Origin: Chiua virens | Lineage: Eukaryota; Basidiomycota; Agaricomycetes; Boletales; Boletaceae | Direction: 5' to 3' | DNA: 64,000 nucleotides | NCBI GenBank assembly: GCA_019787685.1 | Contig: JAHNUO010000007.1 | Span: forward strand, 62,001 to 126,000 | In this document: piece by piece, positions 1-12,086 of the stretch | Layout of the letters: the number at the start of each line of letters is the position of its first letter | How positions within the stretch are numbered: the stretch's first letter is position 1 | Program-made: the position numbers and the translations under genes | Notes under the pieces: model-generated | The model's database searches: none | What the model was told of the DNA's origin: nothing | The model's input: the letters and a program-made list of their open reading frames with translations, nothing else

Positions 1-658
1 CCCGCCGAATCCACAAATTTCGAGGCATATTGTACCTCTTCTTGTCATCATGCTGGCCCAACAGCCTCTCGATAGCCTCCTTAGACTCTGCAGTCTTTGC
101 ATGGTCGGGAAGTCCAGTAACGCATGCATGCGCAGCAAACGACATCCTACACTCGTCGAATGCCTTCTTGCTTTCAACCCACCAATCCTCCATTTGCAGG
201 CGACGTTCGAGGTGGGTGGCGGCGAGGGCGATGGGGACTTTTTTCTCGCACAACACCTCGTAGAATAGCTTGTAGTTACTCCGTGTCGCGTCGGTGAGAC
301 GGCCCTTGTGGCACAGGACGAGAAGATCGACCCCCCCTTTGTTTGTTAAATCCCGGATGAGGTCCCACGCCTGCTCGATGGCGTCAAGGTATCCTTTTGT
401 TCCGACCTCCGTGTCCGCCTCTTGGAGGCCGCGAGTATCCCAGATGGTATACGACACGCCATGCACTTGAAAGGAGTACGGTGCATATTTTAAGGTGCAC
501 AGGCGCATATCTTCCGAGGTCTTGGTAACTTTCTTCCCAGCAATCAGGTTCACCAAAGAGCTCTTGCCGACTCCAGTTTCGCCGAACAGGATAATATTGA
601 GAGATTTTTCACTAGTTGCTGGCACGCCAGTGTCATGGGTACTGTGGCATCTGTGAGA
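1..658 (-). CDS. P-loop GTPase, G domain-containing protein (partial)
   Basis: The gene runs off the left window edge, so its C-terminal part is missing. On the minus strand the exon reads through a G1/Walker A loop GETGVGKSS (about 555-585), then a WDTRG segment like the G3 motif (about 430-445), then a hydrophobic strand ending LLVLCHKG. This order matches the AIG1/septin-like 'G domain' GTPases that are multiplied in many agaricomycetes. The exon probably begins after the acceptor cttcag near 659, because the same frame meets a stop just upstream; the first exon was not resolved. Cellular role is unknown. GTP binding is supported by the motifs, while the substrate and partner cannot be inferred. 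Confidence 0.72.
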
Positions 659-1341
659 CTGAAGGGCTCATTCCTGGAAAAGAAAGGCTGAGTCACCTTA
701 GAGGTGGCATTGGAACTTTGACCAGCTTTTTTTAGATGATAAGAACCTGTGGTAACCACGAACAGTCACTTTTCGAGTTTCGTGGGAGGAGGGGAGAAGA
801 CAAACGATGACCGTTCTGGTCTGGGAGCTAGCGCGCCAAGTGAGGTTGACTGAGAACAAACTTGAGTCGCGCTACAGCTTGAGGGAATTACACGTGCCAG
901 TGTTGGGCGTTACGCTGGTTCTTTGCTGACGCGTCCACTGGCATGTGACTAGCTGGGCTTGGGCAATCGTGGTTCACAAGCGTTTATCGACAGCTAGGAT
1001 GTTATCAATAGCATCAGTCTGCGGACATAAGTTACCGACCACCCACAGCCTGCAAGCAAGTGCCGGCGCTGCCAGAGCTTGCCACGAAACCACGCCTTGG
1101 AATTCCCGAGCACTTCAGATGTTTACAAGGGACAAATTATGTTGACTGAAACAGGGATACTTTTTTTGCATTCCAGACTCGCTAGGAGAAAGTGAGCATG
1201 ATATGGGCCAACAGCTTACCTCTGGGAGTCACTGACTGCAGAATCTAGACCTCGTGAGTAGATGTTACCTGAAAAGGAAATTACTATGACGTATATGAAG
1301 TGCTTTGACCTCACGGGGACGGTCAAGTAAGTTCATACCAC
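659..1341. other. Intergenic, no supported gene
   Basis: No open frame here has recognisable protein features. It probably holds the 5' part of the GTPase gene and its promoter. The sequence becomes AT-rich towards the fold-back element. Confidence 0.5.
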
Positions 1342-1858
1342 TTAGCGTATACAAATTTATCAACAAATTCCGCCTCGGAAACAAGTTCAGTTCACAATAA
1401 ATATTCAGAGACATATTTAGAAAATGTATTTAACTTTGATGGCAAAACTAAGGCTTTCAAAAGAGAAAGAACAATAGCGCTGAAATTATTCAAACTCGGT
1501 TTGATAATCCAAGTTTGGGGATGATAAGAGTACTTATTCTAACTATTTTTATTAAGTATAATTACAAAACTTATTTTATAAACAGATTCCGCCTTGGTTA
1601 GAGAAACATATTCTCGGCTAGTAACTACAGTCAGGGTATGTTGCTGTAACTGAGGCGGAATTTGTTTATAAAATAAGTACTCTTTTCATGCCCAGACTTG
1701 GATTATCAAACCGAGTTTGATACTAATATTTATCCTCTTTTGGAAACCTCAGTTTCGCTATCAGATTCAAATATATTTTCCGAATACGTTTTTCAATATT
1801 TATTGTCAATCGAGTTTGTTTCCCAGGCGAAATTTGTTGATAAGTTTGTATATGCTAA
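1342..1858. repeat. Long imperfect palindrome (fold-back element / MITE-like)
   Basis: The left arm (about 1342-1610) is the reverse complement of the right arm (about 1637-1858), with a spacer of roughly 26 nt. Matching blocks include TTAGCGTATACAAA / TTTGTATATGCTAA at the outer ends, the TCAAACTCGGTTTGATAATC block (1493 and its complement near 1700-1719), and TTTATAAAC(A/G)(A)ATTCCGCCT near the centre. The left arm has about 25 extra bases after GAGTACTTATTC. Weaker pairing may continue outwards to about 1320 and 1880. The unit is AT-rich and has no credible coding sequence. It resembles a non-autonomous fold-back or MITE transposon; a target duplication was not identified. Confidence 0.8.
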
Positions 1859-2017
1859 TTTGTACCAACATACTCGACCGATGACTCGCAATAATAAGTA
1901 TTGTGCGCACAACAGACATAGATCGTGTCATAGGTTACATTCGGATGTCAATATAAAAAATTGTCCGCCGAATAATACATAGTATGCGAATAAAATAGCA
2001 GCATAAATGATACTCAG

Positions 2018-3647
2018 CTATAGGTAAGATTTAGTATGAGGAAGCGTGATAGTTTCCACTTTATCTTTGAAATTTCCCTCACACTTCAGAACCACAACAG
2101 TCTTCGTTCCCTCCCTTCTCCAAGACTTGAAGCTATCCCTCTTCAGGAGAAGGCAGAAGTACCTGGATTTCGTACTCACAGTGCCGTGACCAAGGGCGAC
2201 TTGAACCTGGTCATAATTAACGACACCAAGTGCATAGCTTCGACCCCTTTTGGCAGAACGAATTCGCTTACGGGTGAGTTCCATGTCAGGTTTGTCAGCG
2301 GGTATCGCCATTGTCGCCATTATCGCCATCGGTGGTTTCCGTGGCAGGATGTAGATGTTAACGGGAGACAGTGGATTGGACTCATCGATAGGGATGATAA
2401 GCACCTTGACTTTTAGTCCATTCTTCTTCACTGTGTAAAAGGGATTTCCACTGCGGGCCTGGGAAGCTTCGAATCCACTAAGCTCCAGGAATTTGGCCCT
2501 TGTTTCGTCAAGGTGGTAACACAACGGGGATCTGGGGAGAGCCTGGGAATTATGGGAAGAGTCCCCACACCACGCCAGGAAGCTGGGGTCGTGGCAGGAT
2601 TCTGCAAGAACCCTCATGAACCTGTCAAATGCCCCGCTGCCTTCGCCGTATGCGACGTTCATCATGGTGACTTTAAAGATACCAATGAGAGAGTACGCGA
2701 TATCTTCAACTCTCGTGGTTTGACGTTGGGCCATCCATCTCATCTTCTCCGATACCCGGTCACAAGAAGGGCGAAACTCTCGAATGTCTTCCTCGGGTAT
2801 CCCTGTAATCCTCTCGATTATCCTTCTCATAGAGTCATCCTTTTTGTCGTTGATCTGTGATCCACCATTAGGGTTGATTGGTGTCCAATCCCTGCCATAA
2901 AATCTGATCTTCTTCGGCGCCAACAATTCTTGCAAGGTCCAACCCCGTTTGAACCACGGATCGTATTTAAGGTCGCCCAGAAGGGAAGACGCGCCTAGGT
3001 AGACGACACAGATTTCCGAGCCTTCGTACCAACGGTACATGGATCGAATTGCCTCAGACAACTCGGAGCTGCTCTTCTTGTCGATGCAACAAGTGTCAGA
3101 CCAAGCGTACTGGAAGCGATATTCGATGGCAGCGACTCTGCAGAATCCTAACAGCTTTCGGATCCCCGCAGGAAGCTCTCGCTCTTCTGAGGAGTACTCC
3201 TGCCTAAACATCTGCTGAAACTCCGGTTCGCCGTCACCCCAATGGTGTGATAAAATAGCGTAGCGAAGTTTGGACTTATATTCTTGGATGTGAGCCTACC
3301 AAAATGACAGCGACTTGAATGAGGCACTCGTTAAAGTAAAGCAGAAAATAATGACGAACTTCACACCACGTTTCAAGCTGCCCTTTGAGCTTGGGAATTT
3401 TCACAAGATCCGCGTCTATTTGCTTCCGGATTGTTTCCGAAATTTGACTGCGGGAGACAAGGTGTATATCGCTGAGTTGGATACGACCGACAGCATTATG
3501 GATGTTACGAATTTCGAGAAGGTAGGCGGGGAGATTGTTATGAATGTAGGTATTGCATTCATCCGAAAGTCGTTGTCGGACAGCAGACTCGAAGACGTCG
3601 CGCTCTGATCGAGACATGGTGGACCGGTGATGGGGAGTCGCTCTCAT
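2018..3647 (-). CDS. HET-domain (heterokaryon incompatibility) protein
   Basis: Two exons are proposed: 3647-3360 and 3295-2018, joined by a 64-nt phase-0 intron (gttcgt...gtag), giving about 521 aa. The junction creates the HET-domain start KLRYAILSHHWGD, followed by YAWSDTCCIDK, then MYRWYEGSEICVVYLG, then WFKRGWTLQELLAPKKIRFY. These are the conserved blocks of the fungal HET domain, which mediates self/non-self recognition and cell death after hyphal fusion. The N-terminal about 100 residues are family-specific and unrecognised. No NACHT or WD repeats follow, so this is a short HET protein rather than a HET-E type STAND protein. Starts at 3647 and 3617 are both ATG in frame. The intron is inferred; without it the domain would lose its first strand. 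Confidence 0.82.
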
Positions 3648-4350
3648 GTAACTCGGACATGGCAGCGTGTGGGAGGTTTATCTAGTGTGTAGGCCCTCTG
3701 CCTACTAGTAAGGGAATAATTTTGTACCTGTCCTAGCTAGAGAGCGAGCGAACCCAAAAAAAGACAGTCGACATTGCGCGTGGCGATGCAGTCCCTCTGC
3801 ATGGCATATCTGAGTCAGCGGAACTGCCTCTAGGCGCGGACCGTCAGATATGTATGTACTATGTTTCCCTCGCTAGTCTCCATGACCGTCAACTCCGCTG
3901 AAAAGCTGATGAAGCCAAAACAAGAAATGAAAAGTGGGGGTGGCGATGCAGCTTCTAAATCTCATGCTCCGAGTCAGGTGACTTGCCCCGACCTTGACCG
4001 TGGTTATAGATGTGGATTCCCCCTCTAGGCTTCCATACTAACCACCAGCATTAGCCAATATAAGATTCATGTAATTGACTGCCGGGACTCGGACAATTAT
4101 TGTAGTCCATTTTTTCGCAGCTCGCGGACGAATACCTTGGCACTGTTGGCAGTGCCACGGCTGATCGCCATCCAGTGCTGCCACCATCACACATCAAACA
4201 ATTGAAGTGGCTGGATTTTCTGTTGCCAAGTACCCGGACGTATGTGACAATGTTGTCATTTCTGGTTTTCTTTTGCTTACATCCTCAACGCTCATTCTAT
4301 GTACACGTTGATTCCAACCAGGTGCGAAAACATACGTGATACTATCCTGA
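3648..4350. other. Intergenic, no supported gene
   Basis: No coding features were seen. A short motif GTGGCGATGCAG occurs twice (about 3780 and 3941), the first beside a small hairpin ATGCAG-TCCCT-CTGCAT. Nothing further can be supported. Confidence 0.4.
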
Positions 4351-5633
4351 TCAGCTGAAAATCACCCTTTCAAAAAGATCAGCCATCAGACCCTCCACCA
4401 CCTTCCGTCCCGGTATCACTCTTTCAACGGCACTCAAATGCCCGCCGTATACCCCGGCCCTCGCGGTCGCATCAATAATAAAGCTTCCCCACAGAACAAG
4501 CCACGTCATCGCCCACACCCACCCAGCCACACCACCCACATTCCGCCCCGTCCACTTCTTGAACGCCCGTTCGGCGAGCACACCCGGCGCCATCATACCG
4601 AACCCCACCAGCATCCTCCACGGCGTTACCCTCTCGTTGAGATTCACCATCGCGATGTGGTGCATGATCCCAGAGGAGAGGAACGCCCCGATCACGATGC
4701 CTGTCTTGCCTAGGAAGAACGAGAGTGGATAACCGCCTTGAATGAGGAACATGCGCCGGAAAAACTGGTGCCACCGGCGTCCCCAGAAATCGGTGAGTGA
4801 CGTCGCACACCAGGGGGCTCCGAACGCCGGGGGCCACCGTGCGGGATCTTGTCCGAGGACGAGCACGCCGACTATGGTGCATGCATCGTAGCACATCTGG
4901 AGAAATGCGTAGAGCGAGAATGCACCAAAGATTGAAATCACAGTCGATCGAGCGTAGCGCGCGCGGAATGGGAGTGCCTCGTCAAAGATGGATCCTCCAG
5001 AGAGGGTCCTAACTTGGACAGGAGCGAGTAACCGAATGGCCATGTGAAGGACCCCACAGAGGAGGGCATGGAGAGCTGCAGAGAGGATGACATCGAATAG
5101 AAATCCTCTGCGGTTGGCTGGTCGCGTTTCGCGTGGAATGTACACTCCGTGCGACCAGTCCCAACCATGGCCACGGAGAGCCAGTGCGAGGCCAATAGCA
5201 TCCAACATGATCGATCGAGATTTGTTCGTTGGATGCGGGCGGCGCATGAATGGTTTTTTCATCAACGTCCAATCAAAGGTACGAGTAATCACGAAGGTCA
5301 TACAGAACTGGACCGCAGCCCGGGAGGGAAAGGTGAGCCCGTTATGTGGCGCCGAAAAGAAATGCTTACCACCAATGTGGTATTGTAGAACTTTCGATTG
5401 GGCTCGCCGGATGACATGTCCACCGAAACTGCCGCACGCAAGGCTAACAAAGTGACGAGAGGCCACAATGCAATTCGCAGAGCGTGCGTATGTGCGGTCA
5501 CAGCTAGCGCTGCAAAGACGAAATGTCCAACGACAGGTGGAAGAACATAAGATACAAAGGTCGGTGCGTCAATGTGGACCCGGATCGATGGCATACAAAT
5601 AACTTCCAATATAGATCCAGCGGGAAAGGCCAT
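4351..5633 (-). CDS. WS1: wax-synthase-like MBOAT acyltransferase
   Basis: Two exons, 5633-5370 and 5307-4351, are joined in phase 0 across a 62-nt intron (GTG|gtaagc ... gtccag|TTC), giving 406 aa. The protein has several hydrophobic spans. It carries the family signature RGHGWDWSHGVYIPRETRP, then FWGRRWHQFFRR, and SGIMHHIAM with the likely catalytic histidine. This is the fungal wax synthase domain (MBOAT_2), which includes membrane O-acyltransferases such as the TRI7-type acetyltransferases of secondary metabolism. Substrate is unknown. It is the first of four paralogues in the window (WS1-WS4) and the most distant in position. ATG at 5633 is in good context (ccaccATGG). Confidence 0.87.
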
Positions 5634-7194
5634 GGTGGAGCTTGCAACGTAGGTGCCTCTTGCGAGTAATCTTTGCCTCGGTGTGATGTTGGAGTGGACC
5701 AGACACAGTTAGTTTGGTCCACCCACTCCTAGATCACTTTCGATGCTTTATAGCTTTGCGATGCAACAGCCTGAGAGACCAGCTCTATCCAAAAGTGAGG
5801 TGAGAGGTGAGAGCCCGGTGGCACCATGCGCAGTGGCGCACGAGCATGTGAGACACTTCTAGAGCAAAGTACGTGTCTTGATCCATTTCCCGGAGCGTGT
5901 AGTGTGTCTCTTCAACCGGGTTAAGAAGCTAGCTTCAATTGTTATCCGATTCAATCGTTGACGTGCTCCACCGCCTCCATATAGGTCATCCAAGGCCTGG
6001 GACACTTGTTTTCAACTTCAGTAATGGAATCTGCCGGACATGTGAGTCTCGCGAACTGAAATGGTCAAGTGTCGTGCTTTTGACCCGTCCGAACAGAGTG
6101 GAGTCTGTCCTACCATCTCCAGCATGGGAAAACATAATCTGTGGCAGTGATATGGGTTACGGACACAATTCCTGCATACCAACATGGGATATCACAAAAA
6201 GTGTGTGCTGTCGCAGAATTTGGGTTATCCCCCGTATGGACAATTCCATGATACCCCTGTATGGATATAACAGAGTCGACTGTAGTACGGCCCGACGCTC
6301 GGGCCGCGCACGATCGCTCGCAAACAGGATATAGATATGGAACCCTGAGTCATTCCAAATGATAGTGGTGTTGAGATAACATCCCCTAGATTCACATTCA
6401 CCTCAAAAAAAGTTTTGGGATGACGCGATCACGAATGGCGGCGTAATGCTGGCAGGCACATACGGAATGAACGCCTCTGTCATGCAACGCCCAGTTATGG
6501 AATAGAATAACTGAAGCCAAGGCCTCTTCGAACACCTTCGATACACGTGTCGGACCGGACTCCGAGACCTGGGACCAGACTGCATGATGCATTCAACCTT
6601 AGCATGAACCATCGATAGCGTTCATATCGCTATATTCACTGCCGTATGTTTCATCCATTGCGCCACCTTACACCAGTGACCTTGAATCGACTAACCTTGA
6701 CTGGAACTGAATGCATTCTTGACACCATTCCAGTGTTGTCGTTTCGAACAAGTCAAAATTTCAAATTATATATAGCATTAACCGGGGGCTTTTCGTCGAT
6801 ATGTCTGCGCTTGGAGTTCACTTTTCGTCGTGAATGGTCGACCCATAAGCTTTTCAATTGTAGCGATAGAGATCCTCATCTTCTTTCAAAGATAAGCCCA
6901 GACGGTCTATTGTGAACGTTGGCGTTGAAAGTGCCATCGAGTATTGACGGAAGCCCGAGCTAAAGCTTCAGGTTCTAGAGTGACGGCAACTACATACGAA
7001 GTCTAGACGGGTACACTCGCAATTCTGTCGGACTGGTTGTGCTGAAGTAAGCATAGCATCTCAGACAAGCTCATGGCATTTTAGACGGGGACACAAGTTG
7101 GGTAGAATAGCGTACGTTCAAAGAAAAGAAAGAAACCGAACACACCTTATCGACCCTGATCATGGAACATAACAGCTTCACGGACAGAAATAGA
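5634..7194. other. Intergenic, no supported gene
   Basis: About 1.5 kb between WS1 and SCD6. Open frames on both strands lack recognisable composition, splice structure or motifs. It should contain the WS1 promoter and the SCD6 terminator. Confidence 0.4.
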
Positions 7195-8726
7195 CTAGCG
7201 ACCCCCAACAGGTGCACCCCGACGAGGTCGTCCACCCCTCCGACCATACCCTCCCCACCCACCGACATATGCACCTGGTCCCATTAGCCCAACACCTCCA
7301 GGTTCCCCGAACGTAGCGACATTCTTCTCTCGTTCCTCTTCTCTCCGATTCCGGCCACCTCCGCCTCGTCGTCCACCTCCCCTCGAAGGCGGCGGCACCG
7401 ACGACAATGAATCAAAGAACGATTTCTGTGGGTTATACGCTATCTCCCCTTCCTCGTCCTCCTTGCTGACCACTTCTGCTCCCTCAGACGTCGCACCTTC
7501 GCCCTCCGAAGCATTGCTCTTCTTGGGCGCAATGGCAGATTTGTCAAAGCGCGCATTGGAAGTTGCGAAATCAAAATCGGTCGCAGGAACCTTGAGCTCA
7601 TTTCCCTTAGCGGTCGCGCCGTGGCCATGATGTCCACGACGCCCTCCCCTACCAATGGGTCCATTCGTTCCACGCAAGTCCCCGATCGCGCGTTCGACAG
7701 ACTCCAGAGACGCAGCAGCCGTTTGTACAGGATTAACAGGGCGGCGTCCGTTAGCACTTGTGCCTGGAACATCACTCGGAGGCACAGGGGCAACTGGCGG
7801 CGGCTGAGGTACCTCTGGAACGATGTGTGGCTGCTGCTGTGGGTACGACACAGGGGGCGGTTGTTGCGGGGGTGGTGGTTGGGCGACAGCTTGTTGCTGG
7901 TATGGAGTGCCATACGGCGGGAACTGGGGTGGCGCCATCCCTGGTGCGGATGCCTAGCGCCACGCGTCAGTACGATCATGGATGTAATGGAGGAACGAAC
8001 GCGTCAGAAGGAAGGCAACGGAAGAATCCACAGGAATTTTATGCGCTCTCGGATATAAGTCGTTGACCCTTTTACATCCGTAATGCTTCATCACACAATG
8101 CATAACACAAATACAGGTAAAACGAGTGAAAAACAAGACACGCACCCCCAGCACAGCGGGATCATCGTGGACGCTACGGCGTGGCGGAGGTTCATCGACA
8201 GCTAAATCTTTCACTTCAGAGGCGCGAAAGATAATGTATTGATATGGTTCCTGAACCGGGGGGATGAATTCAGAGGGTGGCCTGGCGAAAACGTAATTAG
8301 AAATGTACGCGACACATGTCGAGACAGGGATGGCGTGTCAGCAGGAAGGCAACGGAATAATCCACATGAGAAATGCGCTCTCGGACGGGTGAGCCAAGGC
8401 TCGATTTTACATCCGCAATATGTCATCTTTTGGGCGAAAAAACGAGGAACGAGAGGGCAATGGACTCACTTTCGTGACTCTGTACCCATAGAGTAGACTG
8501 AGGGTGGCACTCATGAGGAAGATATTCGAAATAAAGGGGTGACATATGCGTACCATTCGAAAGCTGAATGGTCGAAGCAACTGGGTCAATACCGGCGAGA
8601 ATACCGCGGTATCGAACATCAGAATGAGAGATGAGTGATATAGGTTTTCTGATGTGCGCCGTCAGCGACGACTAGAGGAGCAAAGAAAGAAAGAACGGAA
8701 ACATACCCGATGAAACTAAGAGCCAT
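7195..8726 (-). CDS. SCD6: Scd6/Lsm14 (Sum2) mRNA decapping and translation regulator
   Basis: Five exons, 8726-8707, 8648-8554, 8497-8470, 8281-8146 and 7953-7195, splice in frame to 345 aa. The N-terminus MALSFIGKPISLISHSDVRY begins a divergent Lsm domain (residues about 1-80) ending FRASEVKDL. A proline/glutamine-rich linker follows, then the DFDF box at residue 219, the FFD box (YNPQKSFFD, about 266-274), the TFG box (about 307) and RGG-rich tracts. This domain order is diagnostic for Scd6/Lsm14/RAP55, a P-body protein that represses translation by binding eIF4G and promotes decapping. The 20-nt first exon is supported by its perfect fit to the family start. No neighbours are functionally linked. 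Confidence 0.93.
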
Positions 8727-9967
8727 TGTCGTCAAGAAACGCGCAAAGAGATGAAAGAAAACTTGAAGGAGCTGCCACCTTTGGCGACACTCGTCGTGAT
8801 GACTCTGTAAGATATTCCATCTCCGCTTCAATTTGACACGGACTAGCTTCGCAGTAAATTCACCTCTGCAATAATAGAACCTCCGTCTTGGAATTTGGAG
8901 GAACATGTATCGCGGAGGAAACGTGTATCATCGCGTTGGTGGTTCCGATCTTGAACTAGATACGCTTTCCAACTTCAAGTTACTGCTCAGATGCTATTAA
9001 GCACAGACGGTGGAGAGGACCACCCAAAAACATAAGGAGTGAGAAAGAGGTAGCGTAACCCGATATGAATACAGTGGATGATGGGCTGACACAGTGGTAG
9101 CGAGTGGCCATTCGGTCTGAGAAGCTGTTAGGTGAGTCTTCTTAATCGATTGCTGTTCCTTCATGTTGTGTGTACCAAAATTTGAAGTTCACTAGTCATC
9201 TCCAGCAAGACTTTCGTAGGTTCGTTATTATACAACCTAGCGTGAGTTTATTGTTATTGTATGCATCCACTGAATCCCGACCTTGAATATCCATCAGATG
9301 TTGCCCTTTGTAAGTTGAATTCAAACACGAATCTGATCAAAATTTGACCATGCCGTGAAAGTCGGAAGCACCTTCATGCCTGGTCCTGCAATGGTATGTC
9401 CGCATCGCTCGTTGGAATTGAAGTGACTGACACATTGCAGATAACGTTTGCTGCGGTATTGCGCATATGATACTCGTGATTGTCGACCGAGCCTCACGTA
9501 TTATAAGTCCTACCCTAGTTCGTCTTATTCGCTCACCCTTTCGGCTCTTGGGTCGGATGGGTTCTCGTTTTGACAATTGGACGTAGCGTTTCAAGTTGAT
9601 GAAGCACTACGTTTACGTAGTAAGGTGACGTTCAGCGCTCAGCAGCGCAGCTCTAAGCACTCAGTGTAGTAGTAACGGTAACGGTCATTCCAGAACAGGA
9701 ATTCGAACATGCCAGAATCTCATTCAAGTTATCCATCTATACATCCTCTGCTATAGGTGAGCACGGATCTTATGTGTTCGAGTGGTGGACGAATCAGAAT
9801 TCTCCAGTTGACAGATTGCCGAAACCACCGCTTCTTCATCAGAAGTAGTACTAGTGAGTCCGTTTTCGACGAAGAAGCGAATGAGCATAGCAGCTATTAA
9901 CTGGTATAGGTTATATTATAGAGGCTAGATCTGAAGAATTGATGCTGGTATAAAGACAATAGCAATA
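8727..9967. other. Intergenic, no supported gene
   Basis: Divergent intergenic region between SCD6 and the HxxxD acyltransferase. No open frame here has convincing coding character. Both promoters should lie here. Confidence 0.4.
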
Positions 9968-11935
9968 ATGGGATTTTCAACCTCTCGACCGAGATGTCTC
10001 TCCTTCCGTCCCTCCCACTACAACTTGAATGGATACTTAATACCGACCGCAATCCCCCCGTGTATACTCGGTCTGTCTCGTAACAATCCATGTCACATCG
10101 CCATCGGACTGATACCACATACTTTCAATCTTACTAGTCCCATGGTTGGCTCTGAGCTTTTCATGCAAAAACTAAGTGATAACTCTGAGGGGTAAGTACT
10201 ATTTTTCTCCGTTCCAAATGCTGTTACAAGACTGAATTAATTTCGGTTTCGAAAATCAAACAGAACAGGTGAAGCTTGCATTGGCTTCAATTTGATCTCT
10301 TCGCTCGAGGTAGAGGAGATGAGGGATCGTGCTCGCCGAGCTGCGAATCAACTCCGGTAGGTATATTCGCAATGCAATATCACTTTTTCTGCTTGGGTAA
10401 TACGCGTGAGAATGACTTCACCTTTCCTCGTCGTAGTTATGTTTGTCCCATCGTCGCCTGCACCACCGAAAAGAACGCCGAAACTCTCCGATGGGTATAT
10501 ACGCCATCCGCTGATAAGGAAGCATGGCTTGATATTGCAACTGCTATTGAAGAACGAGGAGCGTCACTGAATTCAAACGAGTTTGTGAAGACCACGAACC
10601 TCAGACGACTCCCGTATACGGACGGAAAGGGCACGACCACTTATTTCAGGGTCTATCTACTTACAACCTCGAAGGAGAGGAACGATAACCGCAAAGAATA
10701 CGGTCTGTACTTTCATGGACCTCACTCGATCCTGGATGCGGGTTCTGCAATGCATGGCCTGAACCTAATGTGCGAATGGATGTCCGGCAAGGGTACAGAG
10801 GTTACGATCACACCCTCTGAAGAATGGAAGAACCTTCCAGTCGATCCGATTACCGCGACGGGAGGACCAATGAAAGAATGGGAAACGTCCGGAAGAGAAC
10901 TCCTGCAGTATGTCACGGATCAGAAGGAACGGACCGCGGTAGGTGTCATTTCATGCCTCTTTCCTTCTCAGCTAGCGAGAGTAATCTCTAGCCTTATATC
11001 ACCCTGGCACCTCCCTCTCGTCCATTGAATATGACCGACCCACCACTCCGTCATAGCGTGACCTTATCCGAGGCGGAGACAGCTGCAATCGTCGCACAAG
11101 CAAAGAGACTGGGCGTTTCCGTCACGGCCTTATTCTACGCTGCAAATGTATTGGCGCAGTACAAGATGAATCCGATTGTTGAAGTGGGAAACGAGGTCGA
11201 TTTTGCTTACAATCTGACGAAGTGAGTGGTTCTTCTCCCGGATACTTGCATTCGCCTACAGTCCTTTTTAACTTGAACCTTAGTCTCTCCCTTGAACGTT
11301 ACACGAAACCGCCGGTTGACTATAGGAAACATGTCATATCGTACCTTACTACCATCACACTGCACGTCCCGATGGCTCGGCCGTTGAATGAACCTGCCGA
11401 GAAGGGAAGATTGCTCATGACTGCGAAAGCAATGCAAGAACGACTTGATGGATATTTGGCCAATCCTTGTCTCCCTCAGTTAGCAGCCGTGACTGCAACC
11501 ATACCGCGCGGCAAGATAGAGACGACCCGGACGCAGAAAAACTCTTGGAGCTGCAGATTGGTCAACTTGGGCGTGGTGGAAAAGAGGGTGAAGACGGACC
11601 ATGGAACGATAGTCGTCGAGGACATCCACTTTGGCACTCGACGAGGAACTTTCGTGTAAGGCGCTTTATTATCTATTTTCTTGCCGCTTAGTGTCTTACT
11701 CTGCCCTTTTCTTCGTTCGTTCCAGAGTGATTCATATGTGGACGATGCACTCCAAGTTTCACCTTCTGGTTCAGGTGAGTCACTTCCGTGCTATCACTAT
11801 ACTACTGTACGCAGTTCCAACCTGCCATGATGCCAGGGTGCCGCTGCTTGGGGAGAGGAATGCTTGAAAACGGTATTGGAGCAGACCGTGAGGATCGGAT
11901 CGCTCGCCCTGGATAAACCGGTTGGAAAACTCTGA
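9968..11935 (+). CDS. HxxxD acyltransferase (condensation/alcohol acetyltransferase superfamily)
   Basis: Seven exons are proposed: 9968-10191, 10264-10356, 10437-10938, 10992-11221, 11284-11655, 11726-11774 and 11837-11935. All junctions keep frame. The product has the catalytic HxxxD motif as HGPHSILDAG in the third exon, preceded by YFRVYLLTT and followed by YGLY/MCEWM-type helices. The second half has LGVSVTALFYAANVLA and IHMWTMHSKFHLLVQGAAAWGEE, the pattern of a CAT-like second lobe. The family transfers acyl groups to alcohols or amines, for example trichothecene 3-O/15-O-acetyltransferases and alcohol acetyltransferases. Substrate cannot be inferred. The beginning (PMVGSELFMQKL near 10138) looks conserved, but the first about 55 residues upstream are uncertain and may hide another intron. 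Confidence 0.78.
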
Positions 11936-12086
11936 GTTTTGTTTCTGTTTCAGAATCTCTGGAGTACATTAGTTATGCGTTCATGGCATCACGCAAACCA
12001 AATGCGGCCGCCAATGTAAATGATATTGTACTAGGGCTGGTTCTGGTTCTGATCGGCTAGTAGTGGGTATGGACATCCTGGAGTGT

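Noticed and set aside
1698..1982. 94-codon open frame across the right arm of the palindrome
   Set aside because: It is AT-rich, overlaps the fold-back element and has no family features or splice context.
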